DNA of 64,000 bases, from positions 6,903,922-6,967,921 of the forward strand of contig JAQFVV010000042.1 in NCBI GenBank assembly GCA_028023455.1, in the 5' to 3' direction. Source of the DNA: Epiperipatus broadwayi. Its lineage: Eukaryota > Onychophora > Udeonychophora > Euonychophora > Peripatidae. How positions within the stretch are numbered: the stretch's first letter is position 1; each line of letters opens with the position of its first letter. Shown here one piece after another: positions 60,201 through 64,000 of this stretch. The notes beneath the pieces are model-generated. The model saw only the letters and a program-made list of their open reading frames with translations. It was not told where the DNA came from and did no database searches. A program made the position numbers and the translations under genes.

Positions 60201-62461
60201 TAATGTTTATAATTGAAGAACAATGATGAACATCTAAACTCCAACTGTTATAAGGACTAGCCATAGTTGTTCATCACAAAATGCTGCAGTTTATTTAGAT
60301 TGTCTGTTACTGTTAAATGTAGTGCATGTAGAAGAGGAAGAATGAAGTCCATGTGAAATCGACAACAGTACAACCAATGTTTTGTTGAAGTCTGAACTGG
60401 CAAACAGATATAATGATGGAAGTGAACATTAATGTTCGAATCTTGATAGTCATAAAAAATGACAATGACTATACATGAGAGCACATCTATGTATTTCCCT
60501 ACTTCTATGCTTAAGTCTTTGCATATGCATAGAATTTATGCATCCATAAATATAACAGATAACAGAAAACATATGCATATTGGATTATAAGATTTGAATT
60601 ATTTTAAGATTTGAGTTGAAAATATAATAACATTATTTATTGTCCATGCTCAATTGCATTAATGTTTTATGAACTTATAGCCAAAAGGGCTTTTTTTTTT
60701 GTTATATGCATATAATTTTTTTTTTACTAGTGATTATTATTATTTTTTAAACAATTATTATTGTTAGTAAAAAAAAAAAAAGAAAGAAAATGTTCTGTAA
60801 ATGAAGAAATACTATTTAGAACAACATCATATCTGTTATTATTAAATTATTAATTTTTTTTTTATAATCTGTCTTCGAATTTTGGTAGTATGCTAAACAT
60901 TTATGACTTATTAGCAGAGTATGTTTGTAAAATTTATATCACAAATCATCTAAGAATAAGTACAAACTAGTATTATAGATAAATATCAATTTAGAAATTA
61001 AAAATCATGTGGTAAGAGAATGCCATAGAAATAGAAAATGGATGGCACTTGTCAGTTACAAGTTTTTCTTACTGCATGACCCTTTGTCCGACTGTTGTTA
61101 AGATAAAAAATAGATCTAATTAGATTCAGTAAAATATTTAATTGTAAAAGTTGATCAGTGATAATTTATTAGAGTCCAGAAACAACGGTTAAACAAGGAT
61201 AGATATATTTTTGTCACATCAACTAGGGCCGATTATAGTTATAATCTTTTAATTAAATCTAAGTTCATTTATGACTCAGTATTACCACATAAAATAATAT
61301 AAAATTAGTATAGCTCTGAAACAAGAATCAGAATGTTATAAGATATAAATTAAACTGTGCATTCATATATTTGCTGCATACAATAAGAAGAATATTATTT
61401 CCACAAAATAAAAAGCAAATAGATTTTGTCGTTAATAAATTAGGAATAAATAAAACAGGTAATGAGAGTTGTAAATTGGGAAAGAAGATTTTGAGGACAT
61501 ATCTAGGTCTAGGTAAACTGTTTCTGGAGGATTATGTGGTTAGTGTCTATAATTTTTCTATGTAAATTAAAAGATAATATTAGTAATGTTTTATTTAGTA
61601 TAAGAAAGATAGTATTTAACTAGGAAGAAAATTTTTCTTTATATCTCTTTATAGTAAGGATATATATATATAATAGATGATAACTCGAACCAATGGAATA
61701 ACAACAGATGTCAAAAAAACAAAAACAAAAAAACATACTGAAAAGGGACCCACAAGATTTAAAAATACTGAGAGATAATGACAAGTATGCAACAAAAGAT
61801 TAATGAAAAGTTTAATAAAAGCCAACACATGATAACAAGTATGCAATAAAAGAGTGAGCTAAAACAAAAAGAAAACATGAAGTTGATGTTGCAAGAAATG
61901 CTGGAAAAATAAATGAAAAATAATAGGCAATTAATACAAGATTATTAGAAATTGAGGGAAGAAATAGGAAAATGGTACACAATATTCAAAAAATTATTAG
62001 AGAAGATAATGAAATATTTTTTCCCCAAAAACAATGGTAAGAAAAGGATTCAAAATTTAGCCTGTGTAGAAGCCATAAATCCTATTAAAAAAATAATGAG
62101 GCTTCCATTCCAAATGACTATTTGAATGAGAAGTGAACCAAGAAGAAAAATGTCCAATAATCATACTTGATATTGTAAAAACAGGGATAAACCAGAGCAA
62201 ATAAAACAAGAAAATAAAATGAAATCAGTTGAAAAAAGTTAGATAGCAATGAGGAAAAGCTAGTAATCATAAAACAAATAGAAAAAGAAAATCTAGGAAG
62301 TAAATCAAAGCTGATGATAATTTTGATAGTCTATATAAAAGACAAGTAAAGATAGGCAATGTAGGCTATTCACTACAATGGAGAAAAGTATCTTACAGCC
62401 TGGAATCAACTTAAGTCAAATTTTTTATCGATATGGTTAATGTCAAGATTTACAATTTCAA
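57218..62461. other. CCNF upstream intron, no F-box exon seen
   Basis: AT-rich. I looked on the minus strand for an exon encoding an F-box core (LP.E.L..IL..L) ending in phase 0 and found none, so it should lie beyond 64000 or be too diverged to see by eye. A B-box-like GAGTTTGAATCC near 59794 may mark a SINE. Lysine-rich stretches at 61850-62350 (plus strand) resemble worn gag sequence but are full of stops. Confidence 0.5.
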
Positions 62462-63583
62462 TGTAATAGTACCATATTACTTCGAATAAAAGAAGCACTT
62501 TTTTCTAAATTTTGGACCCATAAAAAGGGTGCAACAAAAATTTTTAACATCTTATTTCTGTGAATCTTTACTTTATGCTATACATGCACACAATATTACA
62601 TTTGTTACCTGTGAGAAAAGTGTGTTAAATCTTTTTTAATCAATATCTTTTGAATTAATTTTGTAAACGGCTTTAACTCTCTTTCAAACTGCTACTTTTA
62701 ATGCTATTTTGATGATTTTACAGTTATTTTATCGAGAAAATCGTACTGAATAATCTTAATAATTTTTTTACATCTAATAAATACAACAATAAAAACCTAC
62801 CATTACTCTGATTGATTGTTTCTTGTTCTCTACAGAAGAGAGTGCCTGTCAACAATTTTGATAGTTCTGATATCTTGGCTTTGATTTTCAAAGTAAAAAT
62901 GTGATTTAAAATCTTATTTAAAATATTATTTTACTGAAAAAAGCATACTGTATAACCTTTAGAATTTTTTTACAACTAATAAATCAATTTAACAATGAGA
63001 TAAGAATCTGCCTTTCCTCTGATTGGTTGTTTCTTGTTCTCTATACAAGAGTGCTTGACAACAATTTTGACAATTCTGATATCTTTGTTTTGATTTTAAA
63101 TCGAAAACATGTTTTAAAATGGTTTGACATTATTTTGCCGATTTTGATGTTTCTGATATCTTCATTTTGATTTTCGAAGTGAAAACATGTTTTAGAATCT
63201 TTTTTATACATTTATAATTTAAAGAAAATATTTTTAAAAATATAAATTATTTTAGAAGAATGATTCAGATTTTAATAGAAAAATGCACTTTTACATGAAA
63301 GCAAATTAATAAAGAAATTATAAGGTTCAGCTACCATTTACCCTGATGAAATAGTAAAGATGAGAATTCAAGTTTTGAAAGTGAAGATATAGAAAGTGAA
63401 AGTACTGTATATCTGAAAAAAAAAGTGTAATAAATTAGGGGAGCTTATTGTATTTATATCCGATCCTATTTAAGTACATATATACGTCTTAAATTTGGGG
63501 ATAAATTTTTTTTCCAATTTTTCGGGCTTAAAATCTTACTGCATCTTATATTCGGGGACATCTTATAATGGAAGTTATATGAT
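62462..63583. mobile_element. DNA transposon remnant with TCTTATATTCG-type ends
   Basis: The left end (about 62472-62535: TTACTTCGAATAAAAGAAGC, AAATTTTGGACCCATAAAAA) and the right end (about 63480-63575, minus strand: CCCCGAATATAAGATGC, CCCCAAATTTAAGACG) share the CGAATATAAGA-GC motif in inverted orientation. Such CGAATATAAGACGC-type ends belong to a widespread DNA-transposon group in animals whose exact superfamily I cannot name with confidence. No transposase is seen; the middle consists of degenerate tandem units. Confidence 0.5.
62722..63210. repeat. Degenerate tandem repeat, ~200-bp unit, 2.4 copies
   Basis: Units start near 62722 and 62925, with a partial unit at 63130. Shared: TTATTTTA(C/T), CTCTGATTG(A/G)TTGTTTC, TTGTTCTCTA, GACAACAATTTTGA, TTCTGATATCTT, TTTTGATTTT and AAAACATGTTTTA. 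AT-rich and without a reading frame. It sits between the two ends of the DNA transposon remnant. Confidence 0.75.
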
Positions 63584-64000
63584 ATTTAATCAGAGGAAGT
63601 TTAACTCCAAAGATCAATAACAATTTTATTCTCTACCTATAAGAAAAAAAATAGATGATGACTTATCAAAATGCCCTGCTTTCCAATTACCACCCAGAAG
63701 AAAACCACCAGACAAAAAGCAGAAAGTATGTGAGAAAAATAAATGATTTATTGCTGATGACTATGGATATATTCTGAGATATATGGTTTTGAAGAAAATT
63801 TTATAACTAGATATTACATTGACTTGGTTATGATTGATATAATTACGAAATAAAGAAAATTTTATGTAAAAAGAGTCATATAATATTTAAATTTTGAAAG
63901 TTAGTTAAACGCGAATATACAAATTCATTATGAATTGGGGAAGTTTAGAATGGATATGTTGATACTTTTGGAGCTTCTAGAGAGCTTACGATGTTGATAT
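63584..64000. other. No feature recognised
   Basis: AT-rich sequence with a short Lys/Pro-coding stretch near 63670-63740 on the plus strand. It is not recognised and is too short to call. Confidence 0.4.

Noticed and set aside
60257-60484. Minus-strand 75-residue open frame as the F-box exon
   Set aside because: It does not contain the LP.E.L..IL pattern of an F-box and has no suitable acceptor/donor pair in phase 0.
61850-62350. Gag-like plus-strand coding region
   Set aside because: Charged Lys/Glu stretches appear in all frames but with many stops and no conserved motif; too weak to annotate.

Overview
The window looks like AT-rich eukaryotic DNA from an animal, most likely an arthropod and possibly an arachnid. 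It has spliced exons with canonical GT/AG borders, long repeat-filled introns, long A/T runs, TA microsatellites, and remnants of non-LTR, LTR, Penelope-like and cut-and-paste transposons. There is no sign of bacterial gene organisation. The clade is inferred from base composition and repeat content only.

The one real gene is cyclin F (CCNF), on the minus strand. Eleven coding exons lie between 57217 and 3415. They join in frame with consistent splice phases and give about 537 residues. These cover the end of the F-box region, the Sel1-like repeat region, both cyclin folds (with the MRYILLDWL hydrophobic helix) and the start of the acidic, serine-rich tail. The first exon(s) with the F-box core and the last exon(s) of the tail were not found and probably lie outside the window. 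Almost everything else is intron.

Intron contents, left to right. 1-3400: a short orphan reading frame and a fold-back repeat holding a complete type I hammerhead ribozyme (2731-2788). 4.6-6.3 kb: a LINE fragment with endonuclease and reverse transcriptase remnants, then an inverted-repeat element with a decayed hammerhead. 14.2-16 kb: an LTR-like block. 18.6-23.1 kb: a decayed LTR retrotransposon with matching LTRs and a heptad-repeat gag remnant. 26.6 kb: a LINE tail. 31.4-32.0 kb: first member of a family of about 340-bp repeats arranged direct-then-inverted. 33.8-38.7 kb: two Penelope-like remnants, a Tigger/pogo-like MITE with TA duplication and a 1.2-kb TIR element. 38.7-40.0 and 49.4-51.6 kb: two copies of an unclassified 1.2-kb repeat, the second split by a member of the 340-bp family. 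42.6-45.2 kb: two small fold-backs and another 340-bp family member. 46.5-49.3 kb: an LTR-like block, another hammerhead relative and a SINE. 62.5-63.6 kb: a DNA transposon remnant with internal tandem repeats.

The most interesting signal is the recurring hammerhead architecture in intronic repeats. One copy is intact in every core position, two are decayed but keep a co-varying stem I, and a related core sits in inverted Penelope-like terminal repeats. The second is the three-locus family of about 340-bp units sharing a direct-then-inverted layout.
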